Made by a program: the position numbers and the translations under genes
Notes under the pieces: generated by a model
Databases searched by the model: none
The model's input: the letters and a program-made list of their open reading frames with translations, nothing else
Told to the model about the DNA's origin: nothing
Assembly (NCBI GenBank): GCA_023473405.1
Contig: JAMCZD010000040.1
Coordinates: forward strand, 1-13,748
Direction of reading: 5' to 3'
Origin: Candidatus Omnitrophota bacterium
Lineage (GTDB): Bacteria > Verrucomicrobiota > Verrucomicrobiia > Limisphaerales > UBA1319
DNA: 13,748 bases
Shown: one piece after another, positions 7,103-13,748 of the stretch
How the letters are laid out: every line of letters begins with the position of its first letter
How positions within the stretch are numbered: position 1 is the first letter of the stretch

Positions 7103-8665
7103 ATGAGAATTCAAATTCGATTGCGTGCCTTGATCCTTTCGGTCGCGTTCATCGCCGGTTCAATGGCGGTCGTCGCGGCGGCCGATGTTGAAGCGGGATT
7201 CAAGAGCTTGTTTAACGGCAATGACCTGACCGGTTGGGATGGCGATCCCAAGTTCTGGTCCGTCCAGGACGGGGTGATCACCGGACAGACAACCAAGGAT
7301 AACCCGGCCAAAGGCAATACATTCCTCATCTGGCGCGAGGGCCCGCTGGATGACTTCGAGTTGCACCTGTCGTATCGGATCGCCGGCAATAATCCGGATA
7401 AATGGGGCAACTCGGGCGTCCAATACCGCAGCCGCGATTTTGGCAACTGGGTGGCGGGCGGTTACCAGGCCGACATCGAGACCGGCAAGACCTACAGTGG
7501 AATTCTCTATGAAGAACGGATGCGCGGCATCCTCGCCAATCGCGGTCAAAAAGTGGTTATTGATCCCGATGGCAAGATTCAAGTGGTGGGATCGGTCGGC
7601 AACTCGGACGAAATCCAGGCGGGAATCAAAAACGAAGACTGGAACGATTACGTCATCATTGCCCGCGGCTATCACCTGGTCCACAAAATCAATGGACGCG
7701 TTACGGTGGACGTCACCGATGAGCAGGCAAGCAAACGCGCGCGCTCGGGCATCCTGGCGCTCCAACTGCACGCCGGCCAACCCATGACGATCCAGTTCAA
7801 AGATATCCGGCTCAAACGGCTGCCGCTTGTTGATGCGAAAAAAGTGGTCCTGGTCGCCGGCGGTCCGAGCCATGGACCGGGCGCTCACGAGCATAACGCG
7901 GGCGTGGCCCTTTGGAATCATTGCCTCGAGAAGGTGCCCGGCATCGTGACGGCGGCTTACATTCATTGCGATGGGTGGCCCATGGACCCGACGGCATTCG
8001 ATAACGCCGATGCCTTGGTATTCTTCGTCGACGGCGGACAGGGAAATCCAATGATCCGTGATCACCGGTTGAGCGAGCTGGGCGGCCTGATGCAGCAAGG
8101 GATCGGGTTGGCCTGCATTCACTACACGGTCGAGGTGCCCAAAAACCACGGTGGTGCCGAGTTTACCGATTGGATCGGTGGCTACTACGAAACCGGTTAT
8201 TCGACCAATCCGACCTGGAAAGCCGATTTCGCGCATCTGCCTGAGCATCCTATAACTCGAGGAGTCAAACCGTTCTCGCTGGTGGATGAATGGTATTACA
8301 ACATCAAGTTTCCTTCACAACAAACCGGCTTCACACCCATCCTCGAAGCGATGCCCCCGGACGATACACGCGGCACAGCCGCCGCTCGCGAGCATGCGGG
8401 CCGCGCCGAAATCCTGGCTTGGGCACTCGAACGACCCGATGGCGGTCGCGGGTTCGGTTTCACCGGCGGACATTTCCACAACAATTGGGGCAACGACAAC
8501 TTCCGGAAGCTGGTCTTGAACGCCATTCTCTGGACCGCCAAGGCCGAAGTGCCCCCTGACGGTGTCGAGTCGACCGTAACCCCCGAAGACCTGCAATGGA
8601 ACCTAGACCCCAAGGACGATCAAAAATCAGTCCCAGCGCCCTGGTTGCAGACTGAGATACCTTGA
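7103..8665 (+). CDS. Secreted fusion of 3-keto-disaccharide hydrolase (DUF1080) and ThuA-like domain
   Basis: This 520-residue exported protein has an N-terminal signal peptide (basic RIQIRLR, hydrophobic core, cleavage probably near VVAAA/D at 26-28). Residues about 30-240 form a DUF1080/3keto-disac_hyd domain, with SLFNGNDLTGW (35-45), GNSGVQYRS (102-110), GGYQADIE (119-126) and GILALQLHAGQ (216-226) followed by KDIRLKRL. Family members are concanavalin-like folds that cleave 3-keto-glycosides. Residues about 246-482 form a ThuA-like domain (class-I glutamine-amidotransferase-like fold), seen in KKVVLVAGGPSHG (246-258), GIGLACIHYTVE (333-344), HPITRGV (382-388) and GFTGGHFHNNWG (452-463). 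The two domains usually occur as separate proteins. In rhizobia ThuA works with the Gfo/Idh enzyme ThuB in trehalose use, and a Gfo/Idh gene lies just downstream here. Function is inferred from family and context; the substrate is unknown. Confidence 0.88.
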   Translation: MRIQIRLRALILSVAFIAGSMAVVAAADVEAGFKSLFNGNDLTGWDGDPKFWSVQDGVITGQTTKDNPAKGNTFLIWREGPLDDFELHLSYRIAGNNPDKWGNSGVQYRSRDFGNWVAGGYQADIETGKTYSGILYEERMRGILANRGQKVVIDPDGKIQVVGSVGNSDEIQAGIKNEDWNDYVIIARGYHLVHKINGRVTVDVTDEQASKRARSGILALQLHAGQPMTIQFKDIRLKRLPLVDAKKVVLVAGGPSHGPGAHEHNAGVALWNHCLEKVPGIVTAAYIHCDGWPMDPTAFDNADALVFFVDGGQGNPMIRDHRLSELGGLMQQGIGLACIHYTVEVPKNHGGAEFTDWIGGYYETGYSTNPTWKADFAHLPEHPITRGVKPFSLVDEWYYNIKFPSQQTGFTPILEAMPPDDTRGTAAAREHAGRAEILAWALERPDGGRGFGFTGGHFHNNWGNDNFRKLVLNAILWTAKAEVPPDGVESTVTPEDLQWNLDPKDDQKSVPAPWLQTEIP

Positions 8666-8680
8666 TGGCTAGTGTGGTGT

Positions 8681-8706
8681 CCCGGAAATGTTTGGCCGTT
8701 TCCGGG
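8681..8706 (+). terminator. Intergenic hairpin, weak terminator or mRNA-processing element
   Basis: CCCGGAAA (8681-8688) and TTTCCGGG (8699-8706) pair perfectly over 8 bases around a 10-base loop, 15 bases after the DUF1080-ThuA stop. No run of T follows (only a scattered TGATTTTG), so it is not a standard intrinsic terminator. It may reduce read-through or protect the upstream transcript end, which would separate expression of the Gfo/Idh gene. Confidence 0.4.
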
Positions 8707-8769
8707 GCGCCAGAATGATTTTGCCCTTCGTTTGTAGAAATGCGGTTGATTGAACCAAAAGTACCGTCC

Positions 8770-10209
8770 ATGAAAAGCAACGATTCCTTCAAGAATGGTA
8801 ATCCTCTCTTCGGCGTCGACCGGACCACCCGTCGTAAGTTTCTTAAGCTCACCGCGGCGGCGACCGCTTTCACCGTGGTGCCTCGTTATGTGTTGGGCGG
8901 GGCGGGACAGGTAGCGCCGAGCGAGAAGACTACCATCGCCGGCATCGGCGTGGGCGGCCAAGGGATGCAGGACATTGCTGAGTTCCAGGCCATTCCAGAG
9001 ACCCAGATAGTCGCGGTATGCGACGTGAACCGCGAGGGCGGCCATTACCTTTCCTGGAATTGGTCCGAAGGTAAAGACCTGCGACTCTGCGGGCGTGAGC
9101 CGGCAAGACGCGCCGTCGAAGAATACTACGCCAAACAGCAGCGCTCCGGACAGTACCGCGGATGCAAGACCTATCGGGATTATCGCGAATTGCTCGATAA
9201 AGAGGACGTGGATGCCGTCATGGTGGCCACTCCGGACCATGCCCACGCCGTGGTTACGATGGCCGCGCTCAAGAAGGGGAAACACGTCTATTGCGAAAAG
9301 CCGCTTACCTACTCCGTATTCGAGGCGCGCCAGGTCGCCGAAACGGCGCGCCGGGCCGGGGTGGCAACGCAGATGGGCAACCAGGGCCAGGCCAGCGAAG
9401 CCGCGCGCGTGGTTTGCGAAATGATTGCCGACGGCGCCATTGGCCCCGTGCACGAAGTCCAGGTGTGGTGCGGCGCCCGGTTTTGGAGTTGGCCAACCTG
9501 GGAAGGCCGTCCCCCGGACACACCGCCCATCCCTGATGGCTTGGATTGGGACTTGTGGCTTGGTCCGGCCCCGTATCGCCCATATCACCCCGCGTATCAT
9601 CCATGGCTGTGGCGGAATTGGTGGGACTTCGGCACCGGCCAATTTGGCGACCTCGGCGCCCACAAGCTCTCGTCTGTGTTCAAGGCACTCAAGCTCGGCC
9701 ACCCGATCAGCGTCGAAGCCAGCTCCACCAAGCTGGGACCCGAGATTTACCCGTTGGGCGTCCTGGCTCGATTTGAATTCCCGGCACGCGGTGACATGCC
9801 GCCCGTGGTGCTGTCCTGGTATGACGGTGGATTGCGCCCGCCCCGGCCTCCCGAGCTCGAACCGGACGACCCGATGCAGGATACGATTTATATCGGTGAG
9901 AAGGGCAAACTGATGGGAGACCGCCTCATTCCGGAATCGCGCATGGAACATTACCGGAAACCGCCCAAAACGCTGCCGCGTTCGCCCGGTCACTATAAGG
10001 AATTCGTGGATGCCTGCCGCGGCGGCCCGCCTGCCGGCTCAAACTTCGTCGATCACGCCGGGCTGTTGTCCGAAGTCTGCCTGCTGGGCAACGTCGCCGT
10101 GCGTGCGCAAAAGAAGCTCCAATGGGACGGACCCAACCTGCGCATCACCAACGACGAGGCGGCCAACCGGCTTCTACAGCGGGAGTACCGACAGGGTTGG
10201 AGTCTTTAG
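8770..10209 (+). CDS. Tat-exported Gfo/Idh/MocA family oxidoreductase
   Basis: This NAD(P)-dependent sugar oxidoreductase has 479 residues from ATG 8770; an in-frame ATG at 8740 would add 10. The N-terminus carries a twin-arginine signal (DRTTRRKFLKL, RR at 21-22, followed by a hydrophobic segment), so the folded, cofactor-loaded enzyme should be exported. The Rossmann motif is GIGVGGQGM (58-66), followed by the acidic segment AVCDVNREGG. The family motif CEKPLTY is at 175-181. Active-site candidates are H298 in FGDLGAHKL and the WWDFGTG segment just before it; the usual acidic residue a few positions after the histidine is replaced by Ser here. Relatives oxidise a sugar hydroxyl, often C3, to a ketone. 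Its place after a DUF1080-ThuA protein supports a 3-keto-sugar role, which is inference. A hairpin in the 104-base gap may uncouple it from the upstream genes. Confidence 0.88.
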   Translation: MKSNDSFKNGNPLFGVDRTTRRKFLKLTAAATAFTVVPRYVLGGAGQVAPSEKTTIAGIGVGGQGMQDIAEFQAIPETQIVAVCDVNREGGHYLSWNWSEGKDLRLCGREPARRAVEEYYAKQQRSGQYRGCKTYRDYRELLDKEDVDAVMVATPDHAHAVVTMAALKKGKHVYCEKPLTYSVFEARQVAETARRAGVATQMGNQGQASEAARVVCEMIADGAIGPVHEVQVWCGARFWSWPTWEGRPPDTPPIPDGLDWDLWLGPAPYRPYHPAYHPWLWRNWWDFGTGQFGDLGAHKLSSVFKALKLGHPISVEASSTKLGPEIYPLGVLARFEFPARGDMPPVVLSWYDGGLRPPRPPELEPDDPMQDTIYIGEKGKLMGDRLIPESRMEHYRKPPKTLPRSPGHYKEFVDACRGGPPAGSNFVDHAGLLSEVCLLGNVAVRAQKKLQWDGPNLRITNDEAANRLLQREYRQGWSL

Positions 10210-10258
10210 CGAAGGGGGGCCGTCCCTGAGCTGTCATTTCAATTTGCGCTGCCTGCAT

Positions 10259-10444
10259 TGGTGGATCCTTGTCCATTTTCTTTTCCACAACAACAATGGC
10301 TTCTATCGTTCGAATTGTCTGGAGTTGATCCGGCTGGGGGGAACGGTGGATCAGATCGAGCGGCTTATCGGACCTGTGGACCGTGTGGAAAAAGAGTGGT
10401 ACGCCTACACCAAATCACTGAAAGCCGAATACGGCCTCCGATAA
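10259..10444 (+). pseudogene. C-terminal remnant of a DUF1570-like (peptidase MA-like) protein
   Basis: After the Gfo/Idh stop, an open frame with no start of its own reads like the natural end of a protein: WILVHFLFH, then YRSNCLELIRLGG, IGPVDRVEKEWYAYTKSLK and a TAA at 10442-10444. From memory this resembles the C-termini of DUF1570-type proteins (pattern LVHFLxH ... EKEWxxY). No N-terminal part is present, since the 49 bases before it follow directly on the previous gene. A deletion that removed the 5' part of the gene is the likely cause. The family assignment is tentative. Confidence 0.4.
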
Positions 10445-10472
10445 TGAATTACGTAAGATCGCTCCAGCACCG

Positions 10473-11396
10473 ATGAATGCCGGAAGCGAAGTCATTCATC
10501 GGGCTTGTCCTTTGGATGGCGGGACGGATGCCGAACCTTTCATGCGCAAAGGCGGCCTCGAGTTGGTGCGCTGCCGCCGTTGCGGAATGGTTTACGCCGA
10601 CCCGGTGGCGGCGGACCTGGCGTCGGGAGTCTTTTATGATCGGACCGAAGCGAATTATTATCTCTCGCCGGACAAGCTGGAAAGCGATTATTCCCCGGTG
10701 CGCTTCGAGCGGGAGTTGCGCCTTCTCCGCAAATACTGTCCCCGAGGCGCGGTGCTGGACGTGGGGTGCTCGACCGGCGCCTTTTTGCACCAACTCAACA
10801 GCCGGTTCCCTGGCGATTATCGTGGGGTGGGGACCGATGTGGCCGGCGCCGCATTGGACCATGCTGAAGGGCAGGGGATCGAGGTGATCCGGGAATCGTT
10901 TCTCGAATTTGATTTTGGCCAGCGGCGATTTGATGCCGTCACGTTTTGGGCTGTGCTCGAACATGTTATTGATCCGGTGCGGTTTTTCGATCGCGCGGCG
11001 GGCCTGTTGGCACCCGGCGGTTATTGCTTTGCGCTGGTGCCGAACCTCAAATCGCTGGCGGTGCGTTTGCTGGGGACGAAATACCGCTATATCATGCCCG
11101 ATCACATGAATTACTTTGCGGCCAAGACCCTTGCCCATCTGGCGCAGACCGCCGGGACGCTTGAAATCGTTGCCTTGCTTTCCACCCACTTTAATCCGCT
11201 GGTTTTGTTATACGATTGGCGTGGGGGCGATGCGCGGGTGCCGGATGAAGCGCGCGCCCGTTTGCTCAAACGCACCACGGCTTACAAGCAGAATTCCTGG
11301 CTCAAACCCCTCAAGACGTTCTACGGGGCAATGGAAAGCATTTTGGGCCGGCTGCACCTGGCCGACAACTTGGTGCTGGTAGTGCGAAAGCTGTAG
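10473..11396 (+). CDS. Class I SAM-dependent methyltransferase with N-terminal zinc-ribbon-like segment
   Basis: This 307-residue predicted soluble protein belongs to the Methyltransf_23-type group. The N-terminus has a degraded zinc-ribbon pattern (C12 in CPLDGG, then C34 and C37 in VRCRRCGMVYADP); the usual second cysteine of the first pair is missing. SAM-binding motif I is VLDVGCSTG (94-102), with the acidic residue D122 in GVGTDV and the post-motif WAVLEHVIDP (159-168), followed by LLAPGG (178-183). Such proteins often methylate sugars, lipids or quinone-like molecules, but nothing here fixes the substrate. Neighbours do not help: a gene remnant lies upstream and an EF-G-like gene downstream with its own promoter. 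The start at 10473 is supported only by the domain boundary; no ribosome-binding site is visible. Confidence 0.8.
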   Translation: MNAGSEVIHRACPLDGGTDAEPFMRKGGLELVRCRRCGMVYADPVAADLASGVFYDRTEANYYLSPDKLESDYSPVRFERELRLLRKYCPRGAVLDVGCSTGAFLHQLNSRFPGDYRGVGTDVAGAALDHAEGQGIEVIRESFLEFDFGQRRFDAVTFWAVLEHVIDPVRFFDRAAGLLAPGGYCFALVPNLKSLAVRLLGTKYRYIMPDHMNYFAAKTLAHLAQTAGTLEIVALLSTHFNPLVLLYDWRGGDARVPDEARARLLKRTTAYKQNSWLKPLKTFYGAMESILGRLHLADNLVLVVRKL

Positions 11397-11491
11397 CGGA
11401 GGACCATCAAGGTCGGCTGACGCCGGCTGCTGCGGGGGTGGCAGCGAACGTCAGTTCGATCATTGCATTCTTTAAGATTGGTTGATTTTTA

Positions 11492-11520
11492 TTTGCATGA
11501 TATTTTAAGTCTTTGATAAT
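11492..11520 (+). promoter_or_regulatory. Candidate sigma-70 promoter of the EF-G-like gene
   Basis: TTTGCA (11492-11497, 4 of 6 bases of the -35 consensus) is followed by a 17-base spacer and GATAAT (11515-11520, 5 of 6 of the -10 consensus). It sits in a conspicuously AT-rich patch (about 11460-11525) within otherwise GC-rich DNA. Transcription would begin near 11527, leaving a leader of roughly 110 bases before the ATG at 11640. Confidence 0.5.
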
Positions 11521-11550
11521 TCTTGGCGAACTAGGCGGCCCGTTTTCGGT

Positions 11551-11592
11551 GCCGGGCAGCCAGGATACAGGTTGCCACCCGGCCCTTTTCTT
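11551..11592 (+). terminator. Leader hairpin followed by T-rich tract, possible attenuator
   Basis: GCCGGGCAGCC (11551-11561) pairs with GGTTGCC (11570-11576) and then, across small bulges, with C at 11578-11580 and GGC at 11581-11583, around an 8-base loop. The stem includes one G-U pair. TTTTCTT follows at 11586-11592. It lies between the candidate promoter and the EF-G-like start codon, so it could attenuate that transcript. It could instead simply end transcripts coming from the methyltransferase gene. Confidence 0.4.
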
Positions 11593-11639
11593 GGGTGAGA
11601 TACGGCGGGGCGAAGGCGGCCATTCCAAAGGGATATTAA

Positions 11640-13733
11640 ATGAAGAATTACGACGCTCAATCGATACACAATGTGGCTCTGGTTTCGCACGGGGGAGTCG
11701 GCAAGACCTCGCTTATGGAAGCCCTTTGTTACACCGCCAAGGGGACCACTCGGCTGGGATCAGTCGCCAACGGGACGAGCCTGTTTGACAACCGACCCGA
11801 TGAACGTGAGCGGCACATGACGATTTCCATGGGGATCGGCTTTTGTGAATGGCAGGACCACAAGCTGAACTTCCTGGACACCCCTGGTTTTTTGGATTTG
11901 GTGGGCGACGTAAAGGCCGCGCTGGCCGTCACGGAAAGCGCGATGGTCCTGTTGGATGCGGTGAGCGGAATTCAGGTGGGCACCGAAAGCGTGTTGCGCC
12001 TGGTCCAAGAGGCCGGAACGCCCCGGCTTTTCCTGGTTAATGGCATGGACAAAGAGGGCGCGAACTTTGAAACGGTGCTGGACGGAATCAAGGAGCTGTA
12101 TGGGACTTCCGTGGCGCCCGTTACTTACCCCATCGGCACCGGCTCGTCTTTCAAGGGAATTGTGAACCTGATCACCCAGGAGGCGTTCGAGTACCCGCGC
12201 GAAAACTGCCCGGGCGCCGGCAATAAGGTCAATATCCCTGCCGACTTGGCCGAAAAGGTCAAGACCATGCGTATGGTACTCATGGAATCGGTGGCCGAGA
12301 CCGACGAACAATTGATGAACGCCTATTTCGATAAAGGGGAACTCTCGGCGGAGGAGATCAGGCAGGGCCTTGCCAAGGGCATGGCCGGCGGAATGCTTTA
12401 CCCGGTCCTGTGTGGGAGCGCCACGCTGAACATGGGAACCGACCTGATCCTGAATGCGGCGGTTGCGTGTTGCCCGGTGGCGGCCACCCGGAAGGAAATC
12501 GAGATGCTGAACGGAGCTCAGAAAAAGGTCATCCCCTGCGATGTCAGCGGGCCGCTGGTGGCCTTTGTCTTCAAGACCATCTCCGAAGAGCATATCGGCG
12601 AATTCAATGTGGTCCGGCTTTTCAGCGGCAAAATGGCTACCGGCGTGGATATGCAAAACAGCGTCAGAAGCATCTCCGAACGGCCGGTCAACATGTATTT
12701 CCCCCGGGGGCGCGAGCGGGTCGAGACGAGCGTGATTGCCGCCGGAGATATCGGCGCGCTTTTGAAACTCAAGGGAACACACACCAACGATACCTTGACC
12801 GAAAAGGGCATGGGCTGTGTGGTGCCGCCGATTCGATTCCCGGAACCACTGGTCAGTGTCGGGGTTGTGACCAAGAACAAAGGCGACGAAGACCGGATTG
12901 CGATGGGATTTGTCAAGCTGCACGAGGAAGACCCCACTTTCATTTACAAATACTATCCTGACATCCGGCAATCCCTGCTGTCCGCGATGGGCGAGGTGCA
13001 CCTCGATATCATTCTGGATAACATGAAGAGCCGATTCAAAGTGGAGGTGGAACGGCGTCCTCCGCGCATTTCGTATCGCGAAACCATCACCAGGACCGTC
13101 CGATACGTTGAATACACCCATAAGAAACAATCCGGCGGCGCGGGCCAGTACGGAAAGGTGGCGATTGACCTGGAACCCTTGTCGCGCGGGAGCGGATACG
13201 AGTTTGTGGACAAGATTGTCGGAGGCGTCATTGATCAACCGTTCCGCCCAAGCGTGGACAAGGGGATTCGAGCCAAACTGGATGGGGGGATATTGGCTGG
13301 TTACCCGATTGTGGACGTGCGTGTGTTGCTCGTGGACGGCAAGACGCATCCGGTGGACTCGAAGGACATCGCCTTTCAGATTGCCGGTCGCGAGGCGTTC
13401 AAGCTGGCGTTCGAGCAGGCGGGCCCGATTTTGCTCGAGCCCATCGTTGAACTGCGCGTGACCGTTCCGGAAAAGTATACCGGCGATGTGATGGGGGACC
13501 TTTCCTCGCGGCGAGGCAAGATCAACGGTATGGAACCATTGGGCAAATCCCAAACTATTATCGTTAAAGTCCCCGAAGCCGAAGTCCTGAATTATTCCCA
13601 GGCCCTGCGCTCCTTGACGCAAGGGCGCGGTTTCTATACCAAATCCTTCTCGCATTATGATCCGGTGCCGAATGAACTGGCGAAGAAAATAATCGAGGCA
13701 TCGAAGAAGGAATTGGCGGAGCAGTCTGAGTGA
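11640..13733 (+). CDS. Divergent elongation factor G paralogue (EF-G2-like translational GTPase)
   Basis: The 697-residue protein has the full EF-G domain order. The GTPase domain shows a P-loop HGGVGKTS (17-24), switch I DERERHMTIS (54-63), switch II DTPGF (80-84), G4 NGMD (134-137) and G5 CGSA (258-261). Domain II is near 300-395 and domain III includes SAMGEVHLDI (448-457). Domain IV contains YRETITRTV (479-487) and the tip residue H570 in THPVDSK, matching the EF-G tip histidine. Domain V contains GDVMGDLSSRRGKINGM (615-631). Relative to canonical EF-G, the P-loop lacks the AHIDAGKTT form, the catalytic switch II histidine is F84, and the G4 lysine (NKMD) is glycine. These point to the EF-G2 paralogue class rather than the housekeeping fusA; no ribosomal protein or tuf genes are adjacent. 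AAGGGA eight bases before the ATG is a weak Shine-Dalgarno sequence, the only one among the genes here. Confidence 0.88.
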   Translation: MKNYDAQSIHNVALVSHGGVGKTSLMEALCYTAKGTTRLGSVANGTSLFDNRPDERERHMTISMGIGFCEWQDHKLNFLDTPGFLDLVGDVKAALAVTESAMVLLDAVSGIQVGTESVLRLVQEAGTPRLFLVNGMDKEGANFETVLDGIKELYGTSVAPVTYPIGTGSSFKGIVNLITQEAFEYPRENCPGAGNKVNIPADLAEKVKTMRMVLMESVAETDEQLMNAYFDKGELSAEEIRQGLAKGMAGGMLYPVLCGSATLNMGTDLILNAAVACCPVAATRKEIEMLNGAQKKVIPCDVSGPLVAFVFKTISEEHIGEFNVVRLFSGKMATGVDMQNSVRSISERPVNMYFPRGRERVETSVIAAGDIGALLKLKGTHTNDTLTEKGMGCVVPPIRFPEPLVSVGVVTKNKGDEDRIAMGFVKLHEEDPTFIYKYYPDIRQSLLSAMGEVHLDIILDNMKSRFKVEVERRPPRISYRETITRTVRYVEYTHKKQSGGAGQYGKVAIDLEPLSRGSGYEFVDKIVGGVIDQPFRPSVDKGIRAKLDGGILAGYPIVDVRVLLVDGKTHPVDSKDIAFQIAGREAFKLAFEQAGPILLEPIVELRVTVPEKYTGDVMGDLSSRRGKINGMEPLGKSQTIIVKVPEAEVLNYSQALRSLTQGRGFYTKSFSHYDPVPNELAKKIIEASKKELAEQSE

Positions 13734-13748
13734 TATCCCATTGGTGCC

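Noticed and set aside
7160..8248. 362-codon open frame antisense to the DUF1080-ThuA gene
   Set aside because: Shadow frame; motifs of both domains are on the plus strand.
8620..9993. 457-codon open frame antisense to the Gfo/Idh gene
   Set aside because: Shadow of a clearly conserved gene; His/Arg/Gly-rich translation with no domain.
11412..11458. Two small hairpins after the methyltransferase gene (11412-11427 and 11445-11458)
   Set aside because: The stems are 5-6 bases and no T run follows directly; they may contribute to termination but cannot be supported alone.
11760..13655. 631-codon open frame antisense to the EF-G-like gene
   Set aside because: The opposite strand encodes a full EF-G with conserved motifs; the long antisense frame follows from GC-rich codon bias and shows no recognisable protein.

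Overview
The window looks like chromosomal DNA of a GC-rich member of the Verrucomicrobiota, probably near Limisphaera/Pedosphaera. This is inferred from gene content: a large secreted multidomain protein ending in a short beta domain and the tail FFSLQRR, a 3-keto-disaccharide hydrolase (DUF1080) protein, a Tat-exported Gfo/Idh/MocA oxidoreductase, a divergent second EF-G, and almost no Shine-Dalgarno sequences. No 16S or other decisive marker is present.

Layout. (1) Positions 1-2626, minus strand: a two-gene unit of a soluble cyclic-nucleotide-domain histidine kinase followed 3 bases later by mutL. mutL runs off the left edge. Its last 16 or so codons are replaced by a 49-base inverted copy of an internal mutL segment, most likely an assembly or amplification foldback. 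(2) Positions 2627-2990: divergent non-coding region with one small dyad. (3) Positions 2991-6152, plus strand: a secreted metzincin metalloprotease with PKD, carboxypeptidase-regulatory-like and sandwich domains. (4) Positions 6227-10209, plus strand: a sugar-processing cluster made of a cytoplasmic ketose 3-epimerase-type TIM barrel, a secreted DUF1080-ThuA fusion, and a Tat-exported Gfo/Idh/MocA oxidoreductase. (5) Positions 10259-10444: the C-terminal remnant of a lost gene. (6) Positions 10473-11396: a SAM methyltransferase. (7) Positions 11397-11639: an AT-rich promoter region with a leader hairpin. (8) Positions 11640-13733: an EF-G-like translational GTPase with altered GTPase motifs.

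How the genes may work together. The most coherent system is the 6.2-10.2 kb cluster. Gfo/Idh/MocA enzymes such as ThuB oxidise C3 of sugars, ThuA-family proteins partner with ThuB in trehalose use, and DUF1080 proteins cleave 3-keto-glycosides. Fusing DUF1080 and ThuA in one exported polypeptide, beside an exported oxidoreductase and a cytoplasmic epimerase with an intact catalytic tetrad, suggests an extracytoplasmic oxidise-then-cleave route for a glycoside. The substrate cannot be read from the sequence. The remaining genes look like independent units. I saw no tRNA, rRNA, CRISPR array, insertion sequence or phage gene.
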